Source: Terriglobales bacterium
GTDB taxonomy: Bacteria; Acidobacteriota; Terriglobia; Terriglobales; Acidobacteriaceae
Reading direction: 5' to 3'
DNA: 64,000 bases
Assembly (NCBI GenBank): GCA_030038475.1
Contig: JASHOU010000010.1
Span: 93,058-157,057 of the forward strand
Shown here piece by piece: positions 1-10,000 of the stretch (position 1 is the stretch's first letter; every line of letters starts with the position of its first letter). The notes beneath the pieces were generated by a model that saw only the letters and a program-made list of their open reading frames with translations, made no database searches and had not been told where the DNA came from. The translations under genes and the position numbers were made by a program.

Positions 1-76
1 TGTTCCAGAAATCGTGAGTTCGCACCTGCAGGAACGAAGGATTGTGGCGCGTCTCGCGTGGAGAGATGCGCCGGCG

Positions 77-1114
77 ATGAAGGCCGAAGCAACCGACCAT
101 CACGAGCGTTATCGTGCCATGCTCAAGGCAAAAGACGAGGCCGGCGTTCTCCCCGACGATATCAATGAAATGATCCGCGCTTTCATGCCCAGCCGCGCTG
201 TCCTTACGGCGCTCGAGTTGAACATCTTTACCGCGGTCGGGCGCGGCACCTCCGCAGAAAATGTTGCCCGGGAGATCCACGCCGATCCGCGGGCTACAGA
301 GATGCTACTGAACGCGCTGGTCAGTTTGAATCTCCTCGAAAAAAGAGATGCAACATTTTTCAAAACTCTGCGAAGCGCACGCTTTTTGTCCGAGGATTCG
401 CTCGATAATGCGCGCCCTGCTCTAATGCATATCGCTCATCTATGGAATCGTTGGTCAACCTTGACGGATTGTGTCCGCGCTGGGACATCCTCCGCCGGCG
501 GCCGCAGCGAGGAAGACGGCGTGGCCGCTTTCATCGCGGCCATGGACCACAATGCGAGAGAACGGACCGCAGGTGTCGTAAATACGATCGGCAAGAATGG
601 AATCCGGCACATGTTGGATTTGGGCGGCGGATCGTCCGCCTATTCCATTGCCCTCGCCCGCGCCATGCCTGAGTTGAAATCTGAAATCCTCGACCTGGGC
701 GAGGTAATTCCGCTGACCCAGGAATATGTGCGCAAGGCGGGGCTCGGCGAGCGTATCAGCACTCGCGTTGGCGACATGCTGCACGATCCCCTCGGCGAAA
801 ACTATGATCTGATTCTGGTTTCTGCCATCTGTCATATGTTCTCTGCGGAAGAGAACCGCGCTCTGTTCCAACGAATCTACAAGGCGCTGGCGCACCATGG
901 TCGCGTGGTCGTGCAGGATTTTATTTTGGAACCCAGCAAGACCGCACCTCGTCAAGCCGCACTGTTTTCATTGAATATGCTGGTTGGCACTAAGGCCGGC
1001 GCCAGCTACAGCGAACCGGAATTTGCAAACTGGCTAAATGCGGCCGGCTTTTCGGATGTGCGACGAGTCCATTTGCCCGGACCTTCCGGGCTCATGATCG
1101 GAACCAGAATTTAG
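77..1114 (+). CDS. SAM-dependent O-methyltransferase (acetylserotonin O-methyltransferase-like)
   Basis: This 345-residue protein has the two-part layout of plant-type and antibiotic O-methyltransferases. The first ~100 residues form a helical dimerisation/winged-helix part containing TALELNIFTAVGRG. A Rossmann methyltransferase core follows, with SAM motif I MLDLGGGSSAYSIALA near residue 185 and motif DLILVSAICHMF further on. The family methylates a hydroxyl on a small aromatic or polyketide-like molecule, and the substrate here is unknown. I chose the ATG at 77, which follows a weak GAGAG. An in-frame GTG exists at 14 and the frame stays open to the window edge, so the true start could lie further upstream. 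No operon partner is visible; the next gene is 176 bp away. Confidence 0.75.
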   Translation: MKAEATDHHERYRAMLKAKDEAGVLPDDINEMIRAFMPSRAVLTALELNIFTAVGRGTSAENVAREIHADPRATEMLLNALVSLNLLEKRDATFFKTLRSARFLSEDSLDNARPALMHIAHLWNRWSTLTDCVRAGTSSAGGRSEEDGVAAFIAAMDHNARERTAGVVNTIGKNGIRHMLDLGGGSSAYSIALARAMPELKSEILDLGEVIPLTQEYVRKAGLGERISTRVGDMLHDPLGENYDLILVSAICHMFSAEENRALFQRIYKALAHHGRVVVQDFILEPSKTAPRQAALFSLNMLVGTKAGASYSEPEFANWLNAAGFSDVRRVHLPGPSGLMIGTRI

Positions 1115-1290
1115 TGCGCGCCGTAACAGGAAATGGCTCATCGCGCAATTCCCAGAATCCGTCCCCTCAACTTCGGAAAACAATTTCCACTACATCAGCG
1201 CATGAGGGTTTCCTGGCTCAATGGTGATAATTGTCGCTGCAAACATGAGCGAAAGGAGTTACAAAAAAATGTGGGGTGAAGGAGACTACA

Positions 1291-1560
1291 ATGTCTCTTA
1301 CGACGCTGGGGCAATTCTTGGACAGCAAGCACATCAAGTACACCGTGATATCCCATTCGGTTGCCTACACCGCTCAAAGGCATCGAACGCTTACTGCAAG
1401 GGCAGGGATTGATCGATATGCTATTGTTGCAGAGAGCGACATGGTCGATGCCATTGAAAGAGTTGAAGCACTTCGAGCACAGATTGGGCACAATCAGCAG
1501 GAATCTGAACCAAAAGTAGTGCAGAATCATGCGCCGAAATCTAGAGGCAACTTGCAGTAA
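1291..1560 (+). pseudogene. Chimeric remnant: YbaK-like start joined to a tyrosine-recombinase-like tail
   Basis: This 89-codon frame starts at an ATG with a good AAGGAG at 1279-1284. The first ~29 residues (LGQFLDSKHIKYTVISHSVA) read like the start of YbaK/aminoacyl-tRNA-deacylase domain proteins, but the rest of that domain is absent. The following segment, HRT...DRYAIVAESDMVDAIERVEAL, matches the usual C-terminal end of phage-type tyrosine integrases: a His-x-Thr, then RY(x)IV with the nucleophilic Tyr, then an amphipathic tail. The spacing from His to Tyr is about three residues longer than usual. I infer a deletion fusion of two genes, now probably non-functional. It ends 22 bp before a tRNA-Leu gene, a normal place for an integrase. 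Both identifications rest on motif memory. Confidence 0.45.
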
Positions 1561-1582
1561 AGAATAACCTTGCCATCTACAA

Positions 1583-1669
1583 GCCGGGATGGCGGAACTG
1601 GCAGACGCAGCGGACTCAAAATCCGCCGGGCTTCGGCCCTTGGGGGTTCAATTCCCCCTCCCGGCACCA
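1583..1669 (+). tRNA. tRNA-Leu (anticodon CAA)
   Basis: The 87-nt gene folds as a type II tRNA. The acceptor stem is GCCGGGA (1583-1589) with TCCCGGC (1659-1665). The anticodon stem GCGGA/TCCGC encloses CTCAAAA, giving anticodon CAA for UUG codons. A long variable arm spans about 1628-1641, and the T stem GGGGG/CCCCC encloses TTCAATT. The discriminator is A1666 and CCA is encoded at 1667-1669. Part of it (1612-1644) recurs at 5669-5701. Confidence 0.97.
1612..1644 (+). repeat. Putative att-type direct repeat, copy 1 (inside tRNA-Leu)
   Basis: This covers the anticodon loop, the 3' half of the anticodon stem and the variable arm of the tRNA. It matches 5669-5701 in the same orientation at 31 of 33 positions, with an uninterrupted 18-bp core TCAAAATCCGCCGGGCTT. 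The anticodon loop is a common crossover site for tRNA-targeting tyrosine recombinases, so a 4057-bp att-bounded segment is inferred. Confidence 0.6.
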
Positions 1670-1917
1670 AGTCCAACCCATTCGAGTGACAGCTAGTTAA
1701 CCGGAGGGATCATAGGAAGGGAAACTGCCTTCAACTTCGAAGCGGATAGGCTCGATTCTGCCCAAACCTCTTTTGCCGTTCTTTCTGCTCACGAACTCCT
1801 TTCGCTTTCTCGCGGTGCTGCCTGACTTCGAGTACCGTCATTGCATCGCGAATATCGGACTGACCAATACCAGGTAGTGCTCGCCGACCGGACCGGGCCT
1901 GACTGTTTTTCGTCGCG

Positions 1918-4900
1918 TTATTCCACAATTAGAGAAAGCGAGGTGGAATGCTGGACGCCGTCCGAGGTGCCAATCACCAGGACGGTGTATGTGCCTGCGG
2001 GAGTGGAACCGCCAGTCTGCGAGGGCGGCACGTTTGCGCCACAGGAAGCCCACAGCAGTGTGGCCGCGATCACACCGAGCAGGAGCAGACATCTGCTGCC
2101 TCGCTTGCGATCTATTCTGACGCCGAACAGGAACATCCCGAACAGGCCCAAGCTTGAAGTAAGAAGCCCCGCTGCGAGCGACGGATTACGCGTGGTTCCG
2201 GGAGTTAGTACTTGCGCGCTATTTCCAGCCGTCTTGATGGCGACGCTAACGGACGCAGGTTTCGCACCGGGCGTGACCTGCGTGGGGTTGATGGTGCAGG
2301 TAGCGGATGCCGGCAGATCTGCACACCTTAGGCTAATTGTGCTCGGGTGTGTTCCCTCGGCCGAACTGATCGAAAACTGATAGGTCGCGACATCCCCGGG
2401 TTGGATTGTGCTCGAACCGCCGGATGCCGGCATGCTGAAGTCAGCGGCGGAACCGCTCAGGCTGACAGACTGGGGGCTGCCGGCGGCATGGTCAGTAACG
2501 CTTAACGTGCCGTTCTGTGAGCCATCTGTTGTGGGCGTGAATGTAACCTGGATCTGGCAGTTCGAGCCGATTCCAAGCGATGCCGGGCAATTGTTGGTCT
2601 GCGCATATTCGCCGGTAACTCCGATATTGCTGATCTCCATGCTAGCGTTGCCATCGTTGGTTAATGTGACCGTCTGAGGTGAGCTAGTCTGGTTGAGCTG
2701 CGTGCCCGAAAACGTCAGGCTTGAGGGACTGAGATTGGCCTCCGGACCAAAACCGTTCCCTGCCAGGCTGATGACGTGCGGAGAACCTGCGGCGTTGTCT
2801 TCAACCGTAATGGAGCCTGATTCCGATCCGGCCTGAGTGGGCGTGAAGGTTACTGAGAGTGTGCAGTTGCTGGCCGATGCCACGCCTGAACTGCAGTTGT
2901 CGGTTTCGGAGAAGTCGCCGGTGACGGTTATGTTGGAAATCGTCAGGGGCGCACTACCCATATTGCGGAGTAAGGCGATACTGGCCTGGCTGGACGAACC
3001 GATCTGAGTGTCGGGGAATTGAATCGACCATGGGCTAATGGCGACGGCTGGGGCTACGTCGGTGCTGATCTTGGCAACGAAAGCGTCGTAGCTTCCCCCA
3101 GGATATGTGTTCTGTTCGGCCCCGGACATGACGGGAAAGTCCAAAGAATCTGTGTAGCCAGCGATATAGATGTTTCCGGAAGAATCCAATGCCATTCCAC
3201 CGGGAAATTCGTCTGCGCTGCCTCCCACAAATGTGCTGAACAGAAGCGTTCCACCGGTGGGATCGATCTCCTGAATGAAGATGTCCTCTCCACAGGTGTA
3301 GGTCTCTATGGGGTTGACGAGCGAATCCGGCGGACCGCCCGAAGATTGGCTGTAGACATAGGCGTCGGCATTAGAGTCGACAAGCACCGACAGCGGATCG
3401 GCGTCAATGCTGGAGGAGAGATAAGTCGAGTAGAGCACGGTCTCGCCCGTAGGATCAAATTTGCTGATGAATCCGAAGTCGCAACTGGTTTGAGAGGGAT
3501 CGCAGAGGTTCGGCGTCGTAATCGGAATGGCGTTCGCGCCATAGTACGCGGTCCCGACAACGTAGGCAGAACCATTCGAATCAAAAGTGATCGCGCTTGG
3601 GAATAAGCCTTCGTAACTCGGGGATGTGACGCCGGCGCCATAATAAGTTGAGTAAAGTGGGCTGCCAGAGGAATTAAACTTGCCGATGAATCCAACGGTT
3701 GTGTTATTGCTCGTCACATTTGTAGCCTGATATGCGTCCGCCGTTGTCGGAAAATCATAGGTGTTAGTGACGCCGACAACATAGGCGTTGCCACTCTGGT
3801 CCACTGCCATGTTGGTGATGACACTAGAGGGAGATGGCCAGCAAGATCCGCAGCCCTGGGTAATGTTTTGGCTTCCCGCATAGTAGGTGGAATACACCAG
3901 CGACGCGCCACCTGCGGCGAACTCCGACAGAAAACCATATTGACCGTATTGGTTTCCCTGATTTGGAGAGGCGACAGATTGGTATGCGCTAACCGTGGGA
4001 AAATCAGTCGCAGTAGTCCAGCCAGCAACGTATATGTCGCCCGAGCTATCAAGACCGATTGCATTACCCTGGGTATAAGCGCTGCCGCTTAAATAACTCG
4101 AATAGAGGAGTGAGGAACCATCGGTCGAGATTTCAGTAACAAATGCTGCCGATGAAGTTGAGGTATTTGTCGATTGATATGGACTAACGGTGGGAAAGTC
4201 CGCGGAATAGGTGTTTCCCGTTATGTAAACATCGTTGGAGCTGTCCAGCGTCAACGCGCTTGAACAATCATAGGAACTGCCGCCGACGTAATCGGCATAT
4301 ACGAGCGTCGATCCGGTGGGATCGAGCTCAGCTACGAAGGCGTTCAGTCCCGATGGCGGAGGCCCGTTCTGCGAGGCTATGGGAAAATCGATGGAGGCAG
4401 AGCAGCCTGTAATGTACGTGTCTCCGGTCGCATCGATGCCGATCGCAGCGGCCTGATCGTCTCCCGATCCACCAAGGAACGTACTATATGCCAGCACGGG
4501 ATCAATCACGAGCGGCAGGGTTTTGTCATACTGACCTATATCGAAAGACACACGAGTTGAATTCTCGACCGAATAGGATCCAGTAACCGGAGTGCGCATC
4601 CCCTGAGATTCCTGGTAGAGAACCGGGGCCTGAAGGCGAAGCTCGTCATTTCCCTTGCTGAGGACTAGATCGCCGTTGGAAGCAATGCTCAGATGGTCAG
4701 CGCTTTTAACATCCAGTTGAATCTGGCTTGGATCCGCCCCCGGGTTAACGACGAAGTCGTGCTCGACGCGCGACTGATTGCCATAGTAGACGACATCGAT
4801 TCCAGGATACACGTTCCTATAACGGACCTGCTTGTAAGTCGGAACATTGGTTCGCCACTTCTTCGGATCGTTGCCAATGAAGTAATTAACCTTGCCTGGC

Positions 4901-5343
4901 AGGAGACCCTCTCCGATTGTCTCCGGATTCTGATTGGCGCCGACCAGATTTATCTGGATCGCGACAGGCGAGGCTTCCTTGTTGGGGGAGGCTTTGCCGA
5001 GATTTGTCGAAGCAATTGCACTGCTTTGCTTCGGAGCGTCAACGGTGGCATTTGTTGCTGCGGTCGATACAACTGACGACCGAAGCGCAAGGATCATTTG
5101 GCCGGAAGTTAAAAAGACGGTGTAGCCGGATCCACGGGCGAGAAATTGCACTTTGCTTTCGGTTTGTCCCTTGTTTACCTCAAAGGCCAATGGGAGCCTT
5201 CCAAAGTCCGTTTGCGCCTGGCGGTTGCTTTGGTCTTGGGTTGCAGTTGGATTCGCGAGAAGGATCTGCGCGAAACACAATGAGCTGCTCCATAGAGCTA
5301 TCGACACCGCCCAGCCAAACAGAGATTGAAGTCTAATTCTCAT
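1918..5343 (-). CDS. Exported SBBP-repeat protein with choice-of-anchor-D (ASH/Ig-like) domains
   Basis: This large secreted protein (1141 residues from the ATG at 5343; a TTG at 5385 is possible) starts with a signal peptide ending near SSLCFAQ. A family N-terminal domain follows (PLAFEVNKGQTESKVQFLARGS). Then come about eight SBBP beta-propeller-type repeats of the form YSTFLGGSGDD..AIGIDATGDTYITG, and two Ig-like repeats (LSPSSLTFSGTQLNQTSSPQTVTLTN). Near the C-terminus is a hydrophobic, lipobox-like stretch (LLWASCG). Such proteins are common in acidobacteria and are thought to act at the cell surface or in adhesion; no enzymatic residue pattern is apparent. It is the only gene inside the segment bounded by the tRNA-derived repeats, so it may be its cargo. 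Confidence 0.85.
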   Translation of the reverse strand: MRIRLQSLFGWAVSIALWSSSLCFAQILLANPTATQDQSNRQAQTDFGRLPLAFEVNKGQTESKVQFLARGSGYTVFLTSGQMILALRSSVVSTAATNATVDAPKQSSAIASTNLGKASPNKEASPVAIQINLVGANQNPETIGEGLLPGKVNYFIGNDPKKWRTNVPTYKQVRYRNVYPGIDVVYYGNQSRVEHDFVVNPGADPSQIQLDVKSADHLSIASNGDLVLSKGNDELRLQAPVLYQESQGMRTPVTGSYSVENSTRVSFDIGQYDKTLPLVIDPVLAYSTFLGGSGDDQAAAIGIDATGDTYITGCSASIDFPIASQNGPPPSGLNAFVAELDPTGSTLVYADYVGGSSYDCSSALTLDSSNDVYITGNTYSADFPTVSPYQSTNTSTSSAAFVTEISTDGSSLLYSSYLSGSAYTQGNAIGLDSSGDIYVAGWTTATDFPTVSAYQSVASPNQGNQYGQYGFLSEFAAGGASLVYSTYYAGSQNITQGCGSCWPSPSSVITNMAVDQSGNAYVVGVTNTYDFPTTADAYQATNVTSNNTTVGFIGKFNSSGSPLYSTYYGAGVTSPSYEGLFPSAITFDSNGSAYVVGTAYYGANAIPITTPNLCDPSQTSCDFGFISKFDPTGETVLYSTYLSSSIDADPLSVLVDSNADAYVYSQSSGGPPDSLVNPIETYTCGEDIFIQEIDPTGGTLLFSTFVGGSADEFPGGMALDSSGNIYIAGYTDSLDFPVMSGAEQNTYPGGSYDAFVAKISTDVAPAVAISPWSIQFPDTQIGSSSQASIALLRNMGSAPLTISNITVTGDFSETDNCSSGVASASNCTLSVTFTPTQAGSESGSITVEDNAAGSPHVISLAGNGFGPEANLSPSSLTFSGTQLNQTSSPQTVTLTNDGNASMEISNIGVTGEYAQTNNCPASLGIGSNCQIQVTFTPTTDGSQNGTLSVTDHAAGSPQSVSLSGSAADFSMPASGGSSTIQPGDVATYQFSISSAEGTHPSTISLRCADLPASATCTINPTQVTPGAKPASVSVAIKTAGNSAQVLTPGTTRNPSLAAGLLTSSLGLFGMFLFGVRIDRKRGSRCLLLLGVIAATLLWASCGANVPPSQTGGSTPAGTYTVLVIGTSDGVQHSTSLSLIVE

Positions 5344-5668
5344 TGAACTCACGACCTCGACTTGTGAAGTCCGGAATTTCTCCAATTCCCGCGTTCTCGG
5401 CTCGAACCGGGGGTGCCCGGCCAGTTTTGTTCCCGCGTAGGTTGTAATTGCAAGCGTTGCACCATTTCCAAGTCATTGAAAAGATGGGTGATAGCATTGG
5501 GATACCGTCCTGATTCTGGACTGGGTGTAAGGAATCTGGACAGAACCTGCCGAACATCTAAGCGAGCACACAAAACCGGACTGAACAGTTCCTCACAGAT
5601 TCCACGAAGGGGTCGCCACAACTCTGTGCAACGCAAAGAGAATGGATTGTTTGGAAAATGAATGGGTT

Positions 5669-5701
5669 GGAATCAAAATCCGCCGGGCTTTGGCCCTTGG
5701 G
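5669..5701 (+). repeat. Putative att-type direct repeat, copy 2 (tRNA-Leu fragment)
   Basis: This is the second copy of the tRNA-Leu segment, with mismatches only at 5672 and 5691. It lacks acceptor, D and T arms, so it is not a functional tRNA. It overlaps the last codons and stop of the leftward hydrolase gene, which suggests that the gene's present 3' end was supplied by the repeat. Confidence 0.6.
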
Positions 5702-7010
5702 CCGATTCCGGTTCGAGAGTGCGCACCAGCCAGGGAATGATGACCTCTTTGAAGATGCGCGGATCGGGCCAGACTCCGAGTTGCCGGCCGAGGTGACCGC
5801 CTGAGGGGTTGATCCATGCAGTCTTCGGCACGTCGCCTTTGCTGAGCAGCAGGTAGATATCGGAGATGGGAACCTGCGTGTCCTGCACTCCGGCAAGAAT
5901 GAGCATCGGCGCCATCGGCTTGCCGAGCAGTCCTTGTCGCACGAGCGACATCTTCGGCAGCACCTCGGCCATTTCGTCGAGTGTATGCACGTTGTCGAAA
6001 ATCGCCATCAGCGCCGGAACCTGATCGAAAAGATATTCGCGGTTGCCGAGCAGCGAGTGCATCAGAAAATCCTTTTGGAAGAACTCGTCGACAGGCGGGG
6101 ATTGCGCGCTCGCTCCCTTCAGCCGGGCGCGCTCCACAATTGCCATCTTCGTGGCCCAGTACGCGCCCCAACTTACTCCGTGCATGGCGACGCGGTTCTT
6201 GTCGATCTCGGGACGGGTTGCAATATAGTCGAGCACGCGCGAAAGCACACGCTCCGCGTTTTCGCTGACCTTGATCGGATTCTGGCCGGTGCCCGGGCCA
6301 TCGACCGCGAGATATCCGACGCCGAAAGGCAGGATCGCGCTGAAGCTTTCGGCAAGATCTTCTTTGCGGCTGTCGAGTCCGTTGACGGCGAACACGAGCG
6401 GAACCGGACCGGATGGATTTTTCGGCAGGCGCAGATAGGCGATGATCTCTTTGCCTTCGAAGGGAATGCGCACGATTTCCATCGGCGGATCCCAGAAGCG
6501 CGCGTGGGCGCGGAAAGCCTCGATCGCCTTTTCGTAGGAGCGATGCTTGCCGGGAGAAGCCGGAATCGGCCAGCGTCCAAAGGAATAAAGGCGCCAAGCG
6601 CGAATGTAATCGGCATTGGCTTTCGCGGGATCGGACGTTTCCAGCGACTTGGCTTCGTTCATGTAACGGTCGGCGACAGCCATGAACGCGGCTGCCCACT
6701 CGTCTTTATCTTTCGTGTGGACCGATGCCAGTGCCTCGCGCACGTCGCCGGGATCGAGCCCGATCAGCGGATACTGGCCGACTTCGGCGCGGCGGATGGC
6801 TTCGGTTTTGATTTCGTCGATAGTGCGCTCCTGCTTCTCGACTTCTTGCGCAAACACTTGCGTCAACAACAAACTACACAACGCCGCGAGCAGGGCCGAC
6901 TTGATAACTGAGTTTTCAAATGAAGAGTTAGAGTTAATGAATGGCTTGATGACTAAAAACCTGATGATTCTGGGGTTGAACGCAGAGAGATAACTTGCAG
7001 CTATTTTCAC
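5673..7010 (-). CDS. Exported alpha/beta hydrolase (FrsA/DUF1100-like esterase)
   Basis: This 445-residue protein starts at a GTG with AAAGGA upstream. A hydrophobic export segment (SALLAALCSLLLTQVFAQ) precedes a helical N-terminal cap domain. The hydrolase core carries nucleophile elbow GVSWGAYWA, acid loop GVQDTQVP and a catalytic His in SGGHLGR, so a Ser-Asp-His triad is complete. FrsA/DUF1100 relatives hydrolyse esters or C-C bonds in small molecules; the substrate is unknown. The last seven codons (GPKPGGF) and the stop lie inside the tRNA-derived repeat at 5669-5701, so the native tail may have been replaced. The TonB receptor gene lies 72 bp upstream on the same strand, and co-transcription is plausible. 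Confidence 0.8.
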   Translation of the reverse strand: MKIAASYLSAFNPRIIRFLVIKPFINSNSSFENSVIKSALLAALCSLLLTQVFAQEVEKQERTIDEIKTEAIRRAEVGQYPLIGLDPGDVREALASVHTKDKDEWAAAFMAVADRYMNEAKSLETSDPAKANADYIRAWRLYSFGRWPIPASPGKHRSYEKAIEAFRAHARFWDPPMEIVRIPFEGKEIIAYLRLPKNPSGPVPLVFAVNGLDSRKEDLAESFSAILPFGVGYLAVDGPGTGQNPIKVSENAERVLSRVLDYIATRPEIDKNRVAMHGVSWGAYWATKMAIVERARLKGASAQSPPVDEFFQKDFLMHSLLGNREYLFDQVPALMAIFDNVHTLDEMAEVLPKMSLVRQGLLGKPMAPMLILAGVQDTQVPISDIYLLLSKGDVPKTAWINPSGGHLGRQLGVWPDPRIFKEVIIPWLVRTLEPESAQGPKPGGF

Positions 7011-7082
7011 GACCGGAATTTCCTTTCACAAATATGGGGCCGGAATAAACTCCGGCCCCGTCGTGGGCACATGCAACCAGCG

Positions 7083-10000
7083 TTAGAAAGTGAATTTCAA
7101 TCCCAATTGCACGGCGCGACTGCCACCGGAGCCAATGACCGGATTGGCGGCGGCGACATCGGGAGTGGCACAGGCGCATCCGAAGGGCTGAACTGACGGG
7201 TCGTTGAATCCGAAACCGTTCTGTCCGCCGTACGGATTGGCGAGATTGGGATGGTTGAAGATATTGAAGAACTCGGCGCGGAACTGCGCGTGTAATCGAT
7301 CGCCGAAATGCCAATTCTTGGCCACGGAGAAGTCCACGTCCCAGAAACCGAGATCCTGAAAGGTATTGCGGCCCATGTTGCCGAATTGGCCGAGCGGCGG
7401 CGGAATCATGATAGAGTTGCCCTCGGCATAACAGCCGAAGTAGGCAAGCGACTCGGTGGACGCGCCGGGAGTTCCGCCGTCCACAGCCAGAGCTTGAGCG
7501 TTGCAGGCGGCATTGCTGGTCGGCATGCTGGGGGCGTCGGTGCCGCCGAAGAATGGAATCCCCGTCGCCGTTGGCTTGAAGTCCTTCGGGTTCCCGTAGA
7601 AACTCCACCGGATCGGCGTGTTCGCCGGAGGGCTGACGGGCAGCGGACCGATGCCGGCCGCATCGGTTCCTTCATCCATAGGACCCCAGGGCTGCGGAGT
7701 CTGTTTGGTGATGATGGAGTTCACCTCCCAACCTTCCAGCGTTTGCGCGTAGCCTTTTTTGCTCGGGATGGCGTAGGTGAGCGAAAGGGTAAATCGCTGG
7801 CGAACATCGAAATCGCTGTTTCCATATTCGGCACCAGGGTTGTAGGCGTTCTGCGGCAGTCCCGAACCGTAGCCGAAATCCCAGTTCGCGCCGACATCGT
7901 CGAGCGAATGCGACCAGGTGTAACCGGCGACCATGCTCAAGCCGTGGAAGTTTCTAGCGTTCAGCGTCACCTGCAGGCCGTTGTAGTTCGATCTGTAAAC
8001 ATTGCCCATCTGGAAGATGTTGAGCAGGTATGGAAACTTGTTGGCGAAAGGCCCGACTTCCAGTTGGGTTTGGTCCTGGCATGGCGCTCCATTGTTGAGC
8101 GTGTTGTTGACGTCGTAGAGGGGTGGGCCGCCGGGAACCGGATTGGGTACGAGATTGGCGTTGCACGTAATGATATTGGCGGCGGGCCATCCCGAGCCCA
8201 CCGGCGGCTGATTGATATCGCGAATGCCGGTGAGATTTCCGCCATGGTTGGCGACATAAGCCATTTCGAGCGTCAGGCTCGGAGTAAATGCGTGTTGCAT
8301 ACTCAGCGACCATTGCCAAACGTAGGGAGTTGTCAGGTTGCGGTCGACAGTCATGATTGGGCACGGGCTGTTGTAGCAATTGACGGTGGGGCTGCCGTAG
8401 AGCGGGCCACTGCCTGGATTCCAGGAAATAGGCGTGGGATTCAAAAAGAAAGGCAGAGAAACGTTGCCGGTGGTGATGGTGCCGCCGGAGGTATTGCCAG
8501 ACGCATCAATCGGAGCGCCGGTCGGAACGCTGCCTGGGCCAAAGGCATTGTTGAACGCGATAAACGACTGCCAGTTCACGGTTTCATAAACTAGCCCACC
8601 GCCGCCGCGGAGCACGGTTCTTCCCGTGCCGAATACGTCCCACGCGAAGCCCACACGCGGGGCAAAATTGGTATGGTCGGGTTTGTAGAGGCTGCTGATT
8701 GCGTGGGGGCCGGTGTTCACCTGAACCAAGCCGAAATTTGGGTCGAAATTTCCCAGCAGATTGTGTTCTTCCTGCGGGACCGAACTGAATTCGTAACGCA
8801 AGCCAAAATTCAGCGTCAGACTCCGCGCCACACGCCAGTCGTCTTGAGCGAAAAGAGAATACGCCCAATTGTGCAGGTGCAAGGTCGGGTTGCCCACCGT
8901 CACCGACGCTTTGAACGGGTAGCCTGCGAAGAAATCCTCCAGTTGAGTCGAGGCGGGATTCAGGATACCGCCCAGGAAAGTGATACTGCCTCGAGCATTG
9001 CCGTAGGCTGCGTTCGTGACGTCGTCGTAATGCAGCTCGCCGCCAAACTTGAAGGCATGCCTGCCCACGGTATAGGAAACATGATCGATAAATTGAGTGA
9101 TGGAATCGGGGCCCTGAAATTTCGGCCATTTGAAGCCGCCGAGACCGGTGAAATATCCTCCGAAGCCAATGCGCGGCAACCCTCCGGTTTCCGGACCGGA
9201 GACGCCGGTGTCGAGTCCATAGCTGGATGCGGGCGTGTTGAGATCGCCGGGCAACGTTGGCTGGTAGAGACGGTTGTATCCGAAGCGCGCTTCATTCACC
9301 CAACGCGCGTTGGGAGTCCAAATCCAGCTTCCACCGGCCACTTGAGCCCGGGTGTGAATGTCAGAGAGCCACTTTGTTTGCAACTCGGGGAAGTCTTCAA
9401 CCGTTCCGGTGTTATTTCCGAAGAAGTACATGCCACTTATGTGGTGATTCCGGCTGAGGTTGACGTCAATTTTGCCCAGCGCATTGTAAACGGTGACATC
9501 GTTAGGAAAGCCATTCGAAATGTTGATGTTTGGATTGTTGTTGGTGGGGAAGCCAGTTCCGTTGCACGTAACGGTCGAGCCTGAGAGTGCACAGCCGGAG
9601 ATAGTCAAGCTGGCGGGACTGATCGGGACTCCTCCGGCTTGAAGGTCGGCAATCACATTCGGGATGCTATCGGCGCAGTCGCCGGTGGCAAGAAACAAGC
9701 ACGTGCCGTTAGTAGGCATCGAGACCATCGACGGGCTGGTGACGCCGCCATAGGAATTTCCTACGTCATACATTTGGCCTTCGAAAGCGCCGAAGAAAAA
9801 GACCTTGTCTTTGACGATCGGTCCGCCGACACTGCCGCCATATTGTTCCAGCGTTCGCGGGAGTTTGGGATTCGGTACGGTGTTGAAGAAATTCCTGGCG
9901 TCCATCACGCCGTCGCGGCCAAACGCAAACGCCGAGCCGTGAATGCCGTTGGTGCCAGATTTGAGTGCGACGTTCACCACAGCACCCGGCTTCCATCCGA

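Noticed and set aside
1731..1928. 65-codon minus-strand frame after the tRNA
   Set aside because: No ribosome site, no motif and it overlaps the SBBP gene end.
5669..5701. Second tRNA-Leu gene
   Set aside because: Only the anticodon 3' half and variable arm match; acceptor, D and T arms are absent.
5934..6911. 325-codon plus-strand frame
   Set aside because: Antisense to the alpha/beta hydrolase, whose triad and signal peptide are clear; the frame has no motif.
7308..8594. 428-codon plus-strand frame, with others to 10187
   Set aside because: Antisense shadows of the TonB receptor caused by its high-GC codon use.
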